Of a DNA stretch of 64,000 bases, positions 17,193-28,300 are shown piece after piece (within the stretch, counting starts at the first letter, position 1; every line of letters begins with the position of its first letter). A model generated the notes under the pieces. It had not been told where the DNA came from. It saw only the letters and a program-made list of their open reading frames with translations, and did not search any database. Source of the stretch: Limnohabitans sp. MMS-10A-192. GTDB taxonomy: Bacteria; Pseudomonadota; Gammaproteobacteria; Burkholderiales; Burkholderiaceae_C. The stretch lies in NCBI RefSeq assembly GCF_003063335.1, contig NZ_NERX01000004.1:1-64000 (forward strand). The letters are read 5' to 3'. The translations under genes and the position numbers were made by a program.

Positions 17193-19112
17193 TTAGCGCT
17201 GGAAAATCACCCGCACACAAGTGCCATCGGTCGATGACTCGACCACCAGCTCTGCGCCTAGTCGTGCTGCGCGATCTGCCATGTTGGCCATGCCGTGGCC
17301 AGCCCTTTTGACAGTGCCGGCCTTGGCCGCATCGATGCCCTGGCCATCGTCTTGTACCTCAAACACGATCACGCTGTCACTGACATGGGTGCACATCGTG
17401 ACCGATTTGGCCCGAGCATGCTTGATGACGTTGGTGCAGGCTTCTTGCAGCAGCCGCAGCAATTGCAATCGGTCTTGATCACTGGCCAAAAACGCATGCG
17501 GCATGGCTGCGGTCTGCCAGGTAAATTGAATTCCTTGCGATCTGAACACGGGGGCCAGTCGGTGTCGCAGCATGGCCAGCAACAGAGATACCGTGTCCTG
17601 CGTGTCGTCTTGGTCCACTTGACGTGGGCTGCTGAACACGTCGAGCATGCTGCGCAAATCCAGCAAGGCATGGTCGATCAGGGCTGCCAATTCGGCCGAT
17701 CGTGCATCCTGTATCGGCCCCGATTTGATCAGCGCACTGGCGGAAATCAATTGCGAGCCCAAGCCATCGTGCATGTCGCGCACCAGGCGCTGGCGTTCTT
17801 CGGTCAGCAAGATTTTTTCGCGCTGGGTTTGGATCTCTTCGTGGTACGCCGCCAGTTGTTTTCTTTGCGCGGCCAATTCCTGTTTGAGCTGCCACGCTGC
17901 TTCTTTTTTGTAACGAAGGTAGCGCACCAAACGCTCGCTCGCCAGCAGGCCGATCGACAGGGCCAAGAACGGCGCCACCCAGTGCGTCATCGACAACAGC
18001 GAATAAGGCAAAAGTTCTTTGGCACGCGCCAAGTCCAGGGCATTGACACCCACCCCAAAGAACATGGAAATCGCAAAGGCAAAATCGGACAAATAGCCAG
18101 ACTTGGACGATGCGTACCAGAGCAAGTAAAACCCCATCGCCAAGGTCGCAGGCACGATGATGGCAGCTACCCCCATCAGCCAGGTTTGCCAAAGCTGCAT
18201 GGGCAACAGGGCCAAAGCCAGGTAAGCGATCAGGCCCAGGCCCAACAAAGCCCATTCCAGGCTGCGATGGCGGTTTTGAATCAGGCAAAGTGCCACATAA
18301 AACCCGAAAAAACCGGTCATTGGTCGCGTGACCATGAACCAGGTGATCCAGGTGTTGTCACTCATGGGGCCTAGCCAGCCCAACACCACCAAAGCGTGTA
18401 GGCACCAGCTCAGGGCTGCCATGGCGAAGCCCATCGACAGGCGATCACGTTGCGAAGCATAAACACTGATGGAAACGATGGCGATGAACACCATCAACAT
18501 CAAGCCTCCCAGGCGCATGCCCACTTGCAAATCCTGTAATGCGCCACATTCGTTGGCCAGCAACTCATGCCGTCCAAACCAAATTTCAGACAAACCCGGG
18601 AAGGTGCCTGCCACCGTGCGCAGCCGAATGTCGAGGCGGTGTTCTCCCGGCGTCAAACGCATAGGTAAGGGGACAAAAGCCGGCCGAGACAGTTGTTTGA
18701 AATCGATCTGACCTTGCTCGTGATTCAAAAGCCTTTGCCCATCAATCCACACACTGGGATTGCTGGACCATCTGGGCACACACAAAGCCAGGTGCCGTTC
18801 ATGGGTGGGCTCAGAGTCCACGGTGAAGGCCAGTCGGTAATGTGCAAAGCCGCTGTCGTTGTTTTCAGGCCGATGGGGCAATGGGACTTGCGTGGAGCGA
18901 TCCGGAATGGCCGCCATGTCAGGCCCAAGACCCAAGGTGGCATCACGAAGAATGCTGATTTTCCCTTCGCTTGCACGACCAAAGGCGTCCGATGTCATGG
19001 ACACGTTCAAGGCGTAAGTCGCTGCCAAGACCATCATCGCGAAACACAGCCCTGTCAAGAACTTCACGGCTGTCCAAGTTTTGCTTGAAAAGGTAGGCGG
19101 ATAGAGCGTCAT
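17193..19112 (-). CDS. NarL-type sensor histidine kinase with periplasmic and multi-helix membrane domain
   Basis: This is a membrane sensor kinase of about 639 residues. One N-terminal helix (VKFLTGLCFAMMVLAATYAL) precedes a beta-rich periplasmic domain (about residues 45-195). About seven membrane helices follow (about 200-395, 7TM-DISM-like plan), then a coiled coil, a HisKA_3 domain with the phospho-His in RDMHDGLGSQL, and HATPase_c with N-box ACTNVIKHA and G-box DDGQGI. The start is uncertain: ATG 19112 is chosen, while 19163 would add 17 residues; neither has a clear Shine-Dalgarno. It is divergent from the response regulator gene and adjacent to the adhesin locus, which it probably controls (inference). 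Confidence 0.88.
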   Translation of the reverse strand: MTLYPPTFSSKTWTAVKFLTGLCFAMMVLAATYALNVSMTSDAFGRASEGKISILRDATLGLGPDMAAIPDRSTQVPLPHRPENNDSGFAHYRLAFTVDSEPTHERHLALCVPRWSSNPSVWIDGQRLLNHEQGQIDFKQLSRPAFVPLPMRLTPGEHRLDIRLRTVAGTFPGLSEIWFGRHELLANECGALQDLQVGMRLGGLMLMVFIAIVSISVYASQRDRLSMGFAMAALSWCLHALVVLGWLGPMSDNTWITWFMVTRPMTGFFGFYVALCLIQNRHRSLEWALLGLGLIAYLALALLPMQLWQTWLMGVAAIIVPATLAMGFYLLWYASSKSGYLSDFAFAISMFFGVGVNALDLARAKELLPYSLLSMTHWVAPFLALSIGLLASERLVRYLRYKKEAAWQLKQELAAQRKQLAAYHEEIQTQREKILLTEERQRLVRDMHDGLGSQLISASALIKSGPIQDARSAELAALIDHALLDLRSMLDVFSSPRQVDQDDTQDTVSLLLAMLRHRLAPVFRSQGIQFTWQTAAMPHAFLASDQDRLQLLRLLQEACTNVIKHARAKSVTMCTHVSDSVIVFEVQDDGQGIDAAKAGTVKRAGHGMANMADRAARLGAELVVESSTDGTCVRVIFQR

Positions 19113-19249
19113 GAAGATGGGGTGAGTGGTTCGGGTCCTGCTGTTTTGTGCAAGGTCATGCAAATCACGGGATGTACAAATTTAACAGATGCATCAAAAT
19201 CATGTTTGGATATTATCTAATACAAATTTCTATAAATCTAATTGGACCG

Positions 19250-19927
19250 ATGCAAACGGGAAAATCATTTCTGCTGATGGTCGAAGACGACCTGAACTTT
19301 GCCGATTGGGCTCATGCCGAGCTCGGGCGGGACTGCGCAGATTTGACCCTGGTGATGTGCCATGACTTGCCATCTGCCCGCAGCTGGCTCGCCACGGCGG
19401 ACGCGCAGCACTTGGCCATGGCTGTGGTGGATTTGCATCTGGGGCAAGAACTTGGTGTGGATTTGATTGCGCAACTGCACCAAAGTCATACCGATGTCCC
19501 CTTGCTGGTGCTGACTTCGGTGGATGCACCCCAAGAAGCCTTGGGCGCGATCCGTGCCGGCGCCCAAGGCTATGTGCTCAAAAACACGGTCGACAAAGAG
19601 CTCAGCCGGGCTGTAGAGCAATTGCGCGCTGGCGGATCGCCGATCAATCCTGGCATTGCCTTTCAGCTCTTGTCTGAATTTCGCATGGCCGATGCGGCAG
19701 AGCCTGAAACTCCGACATCACTTGATGATGCCCTGTCCGCCTTGAGCACCAAGCTGTCCCAGCGTGAGACGGAGGTGCTCAAGTTGGTCGCTCGCGGGTA
19801 TGCCGACAAAGAAGTCGCCGCCCGCTTGGGCATTTCTCCCAGCACGGTGGACACCCACGTCCGTTCTATTTTCCGCAAGTTCAGCGTTCATTCGCGCTCA
19901 CAACTGCGCCGCATCATTGGTGGCTGA
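19250..19927 (+). CDS. NarL/LuxR-type response regulator
   Basis: The 225-residue protein has a receiver domain (residues 7-120; acidic pair in MVEDD, phospho-acceptor D61 in AVVDLHLG, conserved Lys in GYVLKN). A LuxR-type helix-turn-helix follows (about 160-222: LSQRETEVLKLVARGYADKEV, SPSTVDTHVRSIFRKF). ATG 19250 fits the receiver start; a longer frame from 19148 lies over the AT-rich promoter region. It is the expected partner of the divergent kinase and lies about 200 bp upstream of the adhesin operon in the same direction, so it is the leading candidate regulator of that operon. Confidence 0.92.
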   Translation: MQTGKSFLLMVEDDLNFADWAHAELGRDCADLTLVMCHDLPSARSWLATADAQHLAMAVVDLHLGQELGVDLIAQLHQSHTDVPLLVLTSVDAPQEALGAIRAGAQGYVLKNTVDKELSRAVEQLRAGGSPINPGIAFQLLSEFRMADAAEPETPTSLDDALSALSTKLSQRETEVLKLVARGYADKEVAARLGISPSTVDTHVRSIFRKFSVHSRSQLRRIIGG

Positions 19928-20012
19928 GCTCTTTCTCATTCACTATGAAGAAAAGCGGTCGCTCACTTCAATCCAATTCCTGAATGCTGGCTGACGGCAT
20001 TTGATCTGCCTG

Positions 20013-20033
20013 CATCACGTGATTTGCGTGATG
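20013..20033. promoter_or_regulatory. Inverted repeat in the adhesin-operon upstream region
   Basis: CATCACG-TGATTTG-CGTGATG is a perfect 7-bp inverted repeat about 100 bp before the HfaA-like start. Spacing and symmetry suit a dimeric regulator such as the NarL-type protein encoded next door; this is inference only. Confidence 0.35.
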
Positions 20034-20061
20034 GTGCGATGGGGCTGCGCCCATCAAAATA

Positions 20062-20102
20062 AAAACGACAAATTAACCAATACCGACTTCTTTCGTCGTT
20101 TT
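20062..20102 (+). promoter_or_regulatory. Stem-loop in the leader of the adhesin operon
   Basis: AAAACGAC (20062-20069) pairs with GTCGTTTT (20095-20102), with an alternative inner CGAC/GTCG hairpin, 26 bases before the first ATG. It could act as a terminator/attenuator (the stem ends in a T-run) or as an mRNA-stability element. Confidence 0.4.
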
Positions 20103-20128
20103 GAGTAATTTAACTAATTTGGAAAAAT

Positions 20129-20791
20129 ATGTTGAAAAAACTCGTGAAAGCGTGGGACTGTGCAGTGGTGACAAAAAGTCGCTGTGCAGGCCAGCGACTC
20201 TTCGTTGGGGTCATAGGGTCTGCCGCTTTGTTATCGGTGCCCGCCGCCATGGCCAACGGCTATGGTGAAAGTGCCAGCTGGGGCTTTCAAACCAACCAAG
20301 ACAAGGTCAACAAGGCCTACGTGCTGGACATGATCGAGAAGAAAAAGAACGGCTACTACAACGCCATCAAGTCGACCTACAACTACAACACGTACATCGA
20401 CAAGCAGGTCAACTGCACCTTGTCGGCTGTGACCAACGGCACATCCGGTGCCAACGGATTGGATGCCAGCACCTCATCGCCTGTGCTCAACAACACCGGC
20501 ACCACATCGGCCAGCGGTGCAGCCAACTCGGCCAGCAACGGGCTGTCGCAATCAAGCCTGACGGGCGTCTTCAACACCAACGCCACGCCGCCCGGCAGCA
20601 TCAGCAGCGGTCAAAGCAGCTCTGGCGCACTCAACAGCAGCATCTCGGGTGCCAGCAACAGCGCCAGCACCGGCCAGGTCGCTGCCAACGGTGGCACGAC
20701 CGACCAGGTCCTGAACTCACAGCAAACCAACTCCGGCGTTTTGACCTCCTCCATCAGTGCCAGTTCGGCTTGTGCCGGCCAGCAGCCCTGA
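20129..20791 (+). CDS. Secreted HfaA-like/curlin-like small protein
   Basis: The 220-residue protein has a long basic N-region and signal peptide (LFVGVIGSAALLSVPAAMA). A short conserved-looking head follows (NGYGESASWGFQTNQDKV, residues about 44-62). The C-terminal half is low-complexity and rich in Ser, Asn, Gly and Ala, with runs such as GALNSSISGASNSAS. Two cysteines (residues 96 and 215) bracket this tail. Gene order with the CsgG/HfaB-like gene and a large repeat protein matches hfaA-hfaB-hfaD of the Caulobacter holdfast anchor, where HfaA is the amyloid-like subunit. Similarity is by context and composition, so the name is tentative. Start ATG 20129 has GGA close upstream. Confidence 0.65.
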   Translation: MLKKLVKAWDCAVVTKSRCAGQRLFVGVIGSAALLSVPAAMANGYGESASWGFQTNQDKVNKAYVLDMIEKKKNGYYNAIKSTYNYNTYIDKQVNCTLSAVTNGTSGANGLDASTSSPVLNNTGTTSASGAANSASNGLSQSSLTGVFNTNATPPGSISSGQSSSGALNSSISGASNSASTGQVAANGGTTDQVLNSQQTNSGVLTSSISASSACAGQQP

Positions 20792-20815
20792 TTGCATATG
20801 CCCCAAGGTTTAAAC

Positions 20816-22252
20816 ATGCACCGCACCACCATTCGCCGAACACTACAGGTGTTGGGCCTTATTGCAGCCATGGCCACATTGGCCGGTTGCAGCGCCATTC
20901 AAGCAAGGCGAGAGGCCCAGGCACAGCCGCCCAAAGAAGCCTCGGTCATGCCCGGCAGCTCATCGCGCAACAACACCACGCCGATGGAGTCGGCCTTTAC
21001 CTGCTTGGCCAAGTCGTATGGCGCTGTCAAAGTGCCGGTGGTCTCCATCACCGTCGGTGATGTGAAAGACTACACCGGCAAATACAGCCAGGCCGAAGGC
21101 AACGCCATCACGCAGGGCGGCTCGCTCATGCTCTATTCGGCTCTGGGCAAGATGGGCAGCGCCGTGCGCTTGCAAGAACGCTTTGACACCCGCATTGCCG
21201 AGCTGGAGCTGGCCTATGCAGACCGCCGCCAATTGGGTGACGGCAAGCTGCACGCGGTCGAAGCGGGCAAGCCCCAAGTGCCTTGGGTGCCTTACTTTGG
21301 TGGCTCGATTTTGCGCAGCGACTACTACATCGTAGGTGGCATCACCGAAGTCAACTACAACATCCAGTCGCGCGGTGCCGAGTTCAGCGTGTCGTCCATC
21401 GGCGGCAAAGTGCGCACTTTCACCATGAACGTGGGTGTGGACCTGCGCATCGTTGACTCGCGCAGCTTGGTGGTGGTCAAAACCGTCAGCATGCAAAAGC
21501 AGATCACCGGCACCGAAGTGGGCGCCGGCATTTTTCGCTTCTTTGGCACCGAGTTGCTCGACGTCAACATGGGCTCCAAGAACCAGGAGCCTTTGCAGTT
21601 GGGTGTGCGCACCACCATTGAGCACGGTTTGCTCGAGTTGCTGGGCGCCGTCAGCGGCCTGAATGCTCAGCCCTGTGTGGACTACGCACTCAAAGGTGCC
21701 CACAACGCTGAAAAACTGCAAGCCGCTGTCGATGCGACCACACAGCCTTTGTTGCAAGCCGTAGGGCCAGCGCCCGCAGAGCCTGCACCAGCGAACAAGT
21801 TGGTCGAGTCTGCCAAAGTCGTAGACATCGCAGAGGCCACTCAAAACACCCCCTTGCCCGTGCCCGTGAACGCCGCACAAAACAGCGGCAAAGCCGGTGC
21901 CAATGGGTCTGTGAGCATCGGTTTTGAGCCCAACAAATCAAGCCTCGATGGCATGGCCCAACAAGCCCTGGCCGAGCTGGGCAAAGGCTTGGCGGCCGAC
22001 CGGCAAAAGTCGGTCTCCATCGAATTGCTCACACGTGAGACCGAAAATCTGCCCTCTGCTCAGCGGCGTCAATTGGCGCAAGAACGCGCCAAAGCGGTCA
22101 GCGATGCGCTGGTCGCCAATGGCGTGCAAGGCAGCCGCATTGCCTTGGAGTGGTTGCCCGATGCCAGCTCTGCCATCCAGCGCCAAGGCGCAGGCATGCA
22201 AGTCGTCGCCCGTTTGAAAGTCACCGAGGCCAAAGCTGGCAGCGGTTGGTAA
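20816..22252 (+). CDS. HfaB/CsgG-like outer-membrane secretion lipoprotein with OmpA-like tail
   Basis: The 478-residue protein begins with a lipoprotein signal (VLGLIAAMATLAGC). The body (residues about 55-290) matches CsgG/HfaB secretion channels: VPVVSITVGDVKDYTG, GSLMLYSALGKMG, YIVGGITEVNYN, TMNVGVDLRIVDSRS. The C-terminal region (about 370-470) resembles an OmpA-type peptidoglycan-binding domain, with SSLDGMAQQALAEL and LAQERAKAVSDALVANGV, although the usual TDxxG segment is degenerate. It should form the outer-membrane pore exporting the HfaA-like and/or 2172-residue proteins. ATG 20816 has AAGG eight bases upstream; ATG 20798 and TTG 20792 are alternatives. The fusion to an OmpA-like domain is not part of classical CsgG. 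Confidence 0.85.
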   Translation: MHRTTIRRTLQVLGLIAAMATLAGCSAIQARREAQAQPPKEASVMPGSSSRNNTTPMESAFTCLAKSYGAVKVPVVSITVGDVKDYTGKYSQAEGNAITQGGSLMLYSALGKMGSAVRLQERFDTRIAELELAYADRRQLGDGKLHAVEAGKPQVPWVPYFGGSILRSDYYIVGGITEVNYNIQSRGAEFSVSSIGGKVRTFTMNVGVDLRIVDSRSLVVVKTVSMQKQITGTEVGAGIFRFFGTELLDVNMGSKNQEPLQLGVRTTIEHGLLELLGAVSGLNAQPCVDYALKGAHNAEKLQAAVDATTQPLLQAVGPAPAEPAPANKLVESAKVVDIAEATQNTPLPVPVNAAQNSGKAGANGSVSIGFEPNKSSLDGMAQQALAELGKGLAADRQKSVSIELLTRETENLPSAQRRQLAQERAKAVSDALVANGVQGSRIALEWLPDASSAIQRQGAGMQVVARLKVTEAKAGSGW

Positions 22253-22310
22253 TTTTTTCGCAGCGCATTAATTTTTTAAATCAACAAATCCCCCCACCTG
22301 GAGTCACACC

Positions 22311-25300
22311 ATGCGTCATCACCAAAAAACTTCTTTGAAGACCGATCCTCATTGGAAGCGAAACGCCTTGGCGCATGCGTGCTTCATGGTGGTTGCGGGC
22401 ATCAGCACAACTGCTTTGGCTCAGGTTTACACGCCAGGCGCCTCGCTTAACGTGGTCAACGCGACGCTTGGGGCGCCCGGTGTGTTGAACGACACCACCC
22501 AAACCTTGGGAACTTATTGGTCGACAGGCTACAACAACCAAACACGCAGCCTTCAAACGGGCTCAGGCCAGGTGGATGGCATCATGGGTGCCAACAACTT
22601 TTACAGCACCTCATCTGGCGCAGGCAGCACGCCAGTGGCCATTAACAACAACAGTTTGTTGATCAATTCCTATGGCAACCAGAATCCAGGTGTTGCCTTG
22701 TCCCTGGCCAATTTGGCCAATGTCAGTGCGAGCAATGACGGCCAGCTTGCATTGAACTTGCAAATATTCTCGGGTTTAGCCATCGAGGGCGCTCCAGATC
22801 CTGAAGTGCCAGACAGTTTTGGATCCAAGAGTGTTTCCGCCACTGCCAGCAATACCACGCTGTACATCGAACAAACGGGCAAGGCATCTGCCGCATTGTC
22901 CTTATCGGGCAACGCCGTCAAAGCCACCCTTGCGCTCAACACGGTTGACACCAGCGTGACCGGAGCCACACCATCGGGTTATGCCTCGGCGACCCAAGGC
23001 AGCAGCAATGTGGCTTACGGTAACAACAACAGTGCCGGCACCGTTGCTGGTGTGGCGTCTGTTCGCGGCACAACGGGCAGTGTGAATTTGAGCAATCTGC
23101 AAACCGTTTTCAATGGCGTGGGTAACGCTGAATTGAGCACCGCCACAGCCACCATCACCGTGTCAGGCACCACGCCAGACACCGGCGCTGTGGGGGTCTT
23201 GTCCGACAGCATCAATTTGAACAACAACAACCTTGCCGCCAGCAACACCAGCAACGCAGCGGTCAGCGTTTTCAACGCCACGGCCAGCTCCGCAGCCTTC
23301 ACGGGTTCGGTGGCTGTGACCAACATCCAGACCACCAAGATCGATGATGTAAGCGCTGAACAGACTGCCATCGTCCGGGAAGGTGCTGTTCGCGCCGACT
23401 TGAGAGACAACACCAACGAATCAAAGTTCAGTGGCACGCTGAACCTGAACAACAACACCGTGTCAGCACAGGTGTTGGGCAACAGTGCGGGTGCGCGCAC
23501 CAGCACGGGCAGCATCGCGGTGGGCAACGCCATCCAGTTTGATGGCAGTGCTGACATCGTCGGCACCACGGCCCCTGCCGCTGTGGCACACAGCTCACAG
23601 ATCACTGGTATATCAACCGTGGCCAATGCCGACCTGCTGATCAACAGCGTGCAGCGCAACGATGCCAATACCTTTCAGGCAAGTTTGTTGCCTTCACAAA
23701 CAACGCCTGTCCGTTATTCCGAAATCGTCTCCAGAGTCGATAACCTGGCGGGCGGCAGCATCAGTCAAAACGGCAACACCCAAAGTGCAACAGCGACAGC
23801 CAGTCTCGCCGGAAATTTGATCTCGGCCGGTTCATCCACCAGCATCGGCAATATCCAGGCCAATGCGGCCATTTTGAACACCCAAAGCAACGTCAATACC
23901 AGCGTCGGGGCAAGTGTGGAGAGTGCGCGGCAATCGGTCACCGTGGGTATCGCCAGTCCAAGTGCAACCATCTCAGGATCGGTCAGCCTCAATGACAACA
24001 GCATTCAGGCCAGCACAGAGGGCAACGTGGCGGTATCTTCGCTCAACCTCAAAGCGAGCAACCTGACGGTGGGTGGCAATGGGAGCGGACTTGTTGCATT
24101 GGTGCCAACCACAAACTCAGCAACATCGGGGCTTTCGGCGTCCGTGCTCAGCTTGCAATCCAACGATGCGCTGGACCTGACTTCAGACAATAAGGGCAGC
24201 AGCATCACTGCCAACTTTAATGAACAAACGACGGCAGTCAATCTGCCTGTTTCAGCCAGCCAGGTCAGTGTCAACAGCAACAGCTTGACCGCCTTGGCCA
24301 CGGCCAATTCGGCCAGCAATGCGCTGAACTTGACCGCCAGCACCGCATCGGGCCTCAACGCCGGATTGGGCAACAGTCAGTATTTGACGGGGCATGATGT
24401 AACGGATGGTTCAGAGACTACATTTGTTCCATCCACAATCGCGGCAAGTGCAGGTGTTTTGGGTACGCCATTGTCCGTGGCCATCACTGCAGCAGGTGTG
24501 AGCAGTTCACAGCTGAGCTTGAACAGCAATGAGCTGACTGCTGCGGCCAAAGGCAACACGGCCAGCAACAACATCACGGTGAACGCTGTCAACGCCTCTG
24601 GCTTGCCTGTGGCCAGTGGCGGCTTGTTTGCGACGGTCAAACCCATCAGCCAAGCCAGTGACGCCAATGGCGTTGACGGTGCAAAAGCCAATGCAGACTT
24701 CGCCTTGGTCAATGCCCAAGCCGACAATGGCACCCAACTCAGTGCGTCCTTGTTCGCCAGCAACAAAATCACCACCACCACCGTCGGCACGGGCTCTGCG
24801 CTTTCAGCCAGCAGCAACCAGCAAAGCGCCACAGGCAACGTGAACTTCAGCAGCAATGCGCTGAATCTGAACATCGGCAACATGAATGGCATGGTGGCCG
24901 GTGTGAGTTCTGCGCAAAGCGCCAGCAATTCGGTGTCTACGGTTGCCGCTACAGGCGAAGTCTCTATCGCTGCGAATAGCGTTGTTTCGGGCGCGTCCAG
25001 TTTGGTGCTCAACAGCAACACCATCAGTGCAGCATCGACCGCCAACACGGTCAACAATAGCCTGGCACTCACATCCACCACGGCATCTGGTCGCGACCTC
25101 AATGTCGTAATATCACCTGCCAATAATTTGTCCAAAGCATCCATTGCCTCTGGGCAAGCCACCTCTACCGCTGATTTCGCCTTGGTCAATCAGCAACAAA
25201 CCTCGGGGGCCAGCAGTGACTATGCGGCCACAACCCTGGCCAACATCAAAGCAGCGACAGACAACGTCACTGACTCATCGGTCACCCTGAACGCCAACCA

Positions 25301-28300
25301 GTCCTTGGCCAGCGCAACGGCTAACAGCGCCAACAACAGCATCAGTTGGGCAGCGACCGATCTCACCCTGCCCAACACGGGTTTGTCCTCTTTGCAGGCC
25401 TTGAGCACAAGCGACCTGACTGCCAAGGTCAATGATTCTTCGTCGTATGGCATCGGGGTAGTGACCTTGGTTGCCGAGACCGCACAAATTGCAGTGACCA
25501 ACAGCATCATCAGAGCCGCTGCCCTGGGTAACGTGGTCAGCAACAGTGTGGCTTTCACTGGAACCAACATCACGGGTTCCAGTGTGGATTTCGTGGCGCC
25601 CACCGTATCCACCAGCACAGCTGGCAGCACCGTGACCGTGCCAGCCAGCATGGCGCTGGCCAACTTGCAAACCAGTTCGGGCAACGCCCTGAGCGCCACT
25701 TTGGGGATTTCCAGTGGGGCAACTGCAGTCACATTGACATCAGGGAACGTCTTAGATGCATCCGCGTTGAGCCTGACAGGCAACACCTTGGCCTCGCAGG
25801 TGTACAACAACGACGCCACCAATTCCTTGGCGATGAACGCCACCAACATCAACGACATCACCGCTGCCTTGGCTTCAGGTCAATCTGTATCGGCAGTGGA
25901 TTTGACTGCTCGGACAGATGGTTTGGTGAAAATCACAGCAGGTACCGTCAGCAACTCCGCAGTAACAGCCAGCACCAACAGTGTGAAGTCAACGGTTGTA
26001 GGCAACATGGCCAACAACACGCTCAGCTTGACGGCCACCAAAATCACTGGTCAAAACGTGACGGTTCCAGAAGGGGGCCTTGCGGCAAATGCGACTGGCA
26101 AAAGCGCGAATGCCGATTACGCCTTGGTCTCAGAACAAAGCACGGTGAGCTCTGACTTGCTGTCCACCACGCAGGGCAAAGTGCAAGTGGCCACTTTGGG
26201 CACCACTTCAGCGGCCGTGAGTTTGTCAGACAACAACCTGCAGGCCTACACCATTGCCAACAGCGCGACCAATGCCTTGGGCCTCGATGCCGCCAACCTC
26301 AGCGCAGCAAGAGCGGGTTTGGTGTCGTCGCAGGTTTTTAGTGCAGACACTGGGAATTCAACGGTCACCTCCACCCTGAGCAGCGTGGACATGGGGTTGC
26401 TGAGCACCGGCGCCGTCAGTGCTTCGCAGTTGAGCGTGTTGGGCAACGTGGCCAAAGCCACAGCGGCAGCCAACCTGGCCAACAACCAGATCAGCCTGGA
26501 TGGCACCAACGCCACCGCAGGGTCAGTGAGTTTGCTGGCTTCGAAATCGGGCATCGGTGATGCGGACGCCGGATTGGCCATGGCCAACCGCCAAGTCAGT
26601 GACCAAGGCGTGATCATTGCCAACAATGGTGCAGCTTCCGGCGGCGAGACGACCCTCGGATTGACGGTCGGCGGTGTTGGTACCGTTGCGGCTTCCACGT
26701 TGACGGTGTCTGGCAATGCGGTCACTGCCTTGGCCTATGTCAACCAGTCCGTTCAGGAGATGCTGCTCAGCCCCACAAACATGCTGGGCATGACCGCTGG
26801 ATTGTCATCTGCCCAAAACGCCATCGATTCTTCGGTTGCAGCAAGCACATATGGTGCGGTGTCTTTGCAAGCCGCCGGTGCCGTGAGTGCAGCTTCGGGC
26901 CTGTCTTTGAACAACAACGCGGTAGACGCCTGGGCTTACCGCAACTCTGCCAACAACAGCATGGTGGTTGACAGCACCACCGTGAGCGGCAGTGGCCGAG
27001 CCGTGACCACAGCACAATCACTGGCCAGCAGTGCCGCGCTGGTGAAAGCAGACTTCGCACTGAACAACAACCAGTTGGCCAGTGGCGACAGCACCACCAC
27101 AGCCACCACGGTGGGCACAGCATCGCTGACCGCTTCCAGTACTGTGACTGCCAGCAATTTGAATTTGAACACCAATGCACTTGGGGCCTATGCCAGCGGC
27201 AATGCGGCATCCAACGAATTGGGCCTGACTGTGACGCAATTGACACAAGCGACCGGCGCGATTGCTTCGTTCCAATCAGCTTCCAAGGTTTCCACAGCCG
27301 CTCCAGAAGTTAAAGCCGAAGTGGACGGTTCCGTGAAGTTGACGGCCAGTGGCCTCACTTCCGTGTCTGCCAATGTCAAAGACAACACCATCAAGTCCAC
27401 CGCTCTGGGCAATGTGGTGAGCAACACATTGGCATTGTCAGGCAGTGTGCTGACCGGCAAGGCATCGGTTCCTGACGGCGTGACGAGTTCCGCCACCACC
27501 ACCTCGGCTACCTCCGCAGCAGACTTTGCCATCAGCAATGTGCAGCTGATGGATGCCTTGGTCTCTTCGCAAACCGATGGTTCCGTGCAGATCGCGACGG
27601 GGTCCTTGTCGAGCTCGGCGCTGACTTTGACTGGCAACACGGTGAAGTCTTTGGCGCAAGCGAACAGTGCAGTCAATGACTTGTCTTTACGCGTCACCGA
27701 TCAAAAAGACAGCACGGCGGCTGTGACTTCCAGCCAGAGCAGTCTTGACAACGTGACCGCCATCACCAACCCCAAAGCAAGCAATGTGTTCGGAATTTCT
27801 GCTTCCGCTGATGTCACGAATTCAACGGTGGTCATCTCGGGCAACACTGCATCGGCTATTGCAGGCAAAAACGAGGCCTTCAACAGCCTCACGGTGACAG
27901 GCGCCAATTTGACCGGTCGTGGCAACAACGTCACGGCGTCCGTCGCAGGGACATCCAGCGTTTCGGGCGCGGACTTTGCGGTCATCAATGCCCAAGCTGC
28001 AGCTGGCAACACCACGGCCACTCTGATGCCTGGAGCCAGTGGGTTTGAGACAACAGGTGTTTTGACCGGCGGCAGTGTCAGTTTGAGCGGCAACACCGTG
28101 ATGGCTGCTGCCAATGCCAACACCGCTGGCAATACTTTGAGTCTGACCGCAAGCAACACCTTGAGCGCATCGGGTGTGGTCAACAACGTTCAGTCGCTTG
28201 CCGACGGGGCCTTCTCAGTAACCGCCTCCATTGGCGTGAGTTCAGGTACATCCGGCTTGACCGTGAACACGGGAGCTGGTGTTGGCGGTGCGGCCGTGGC

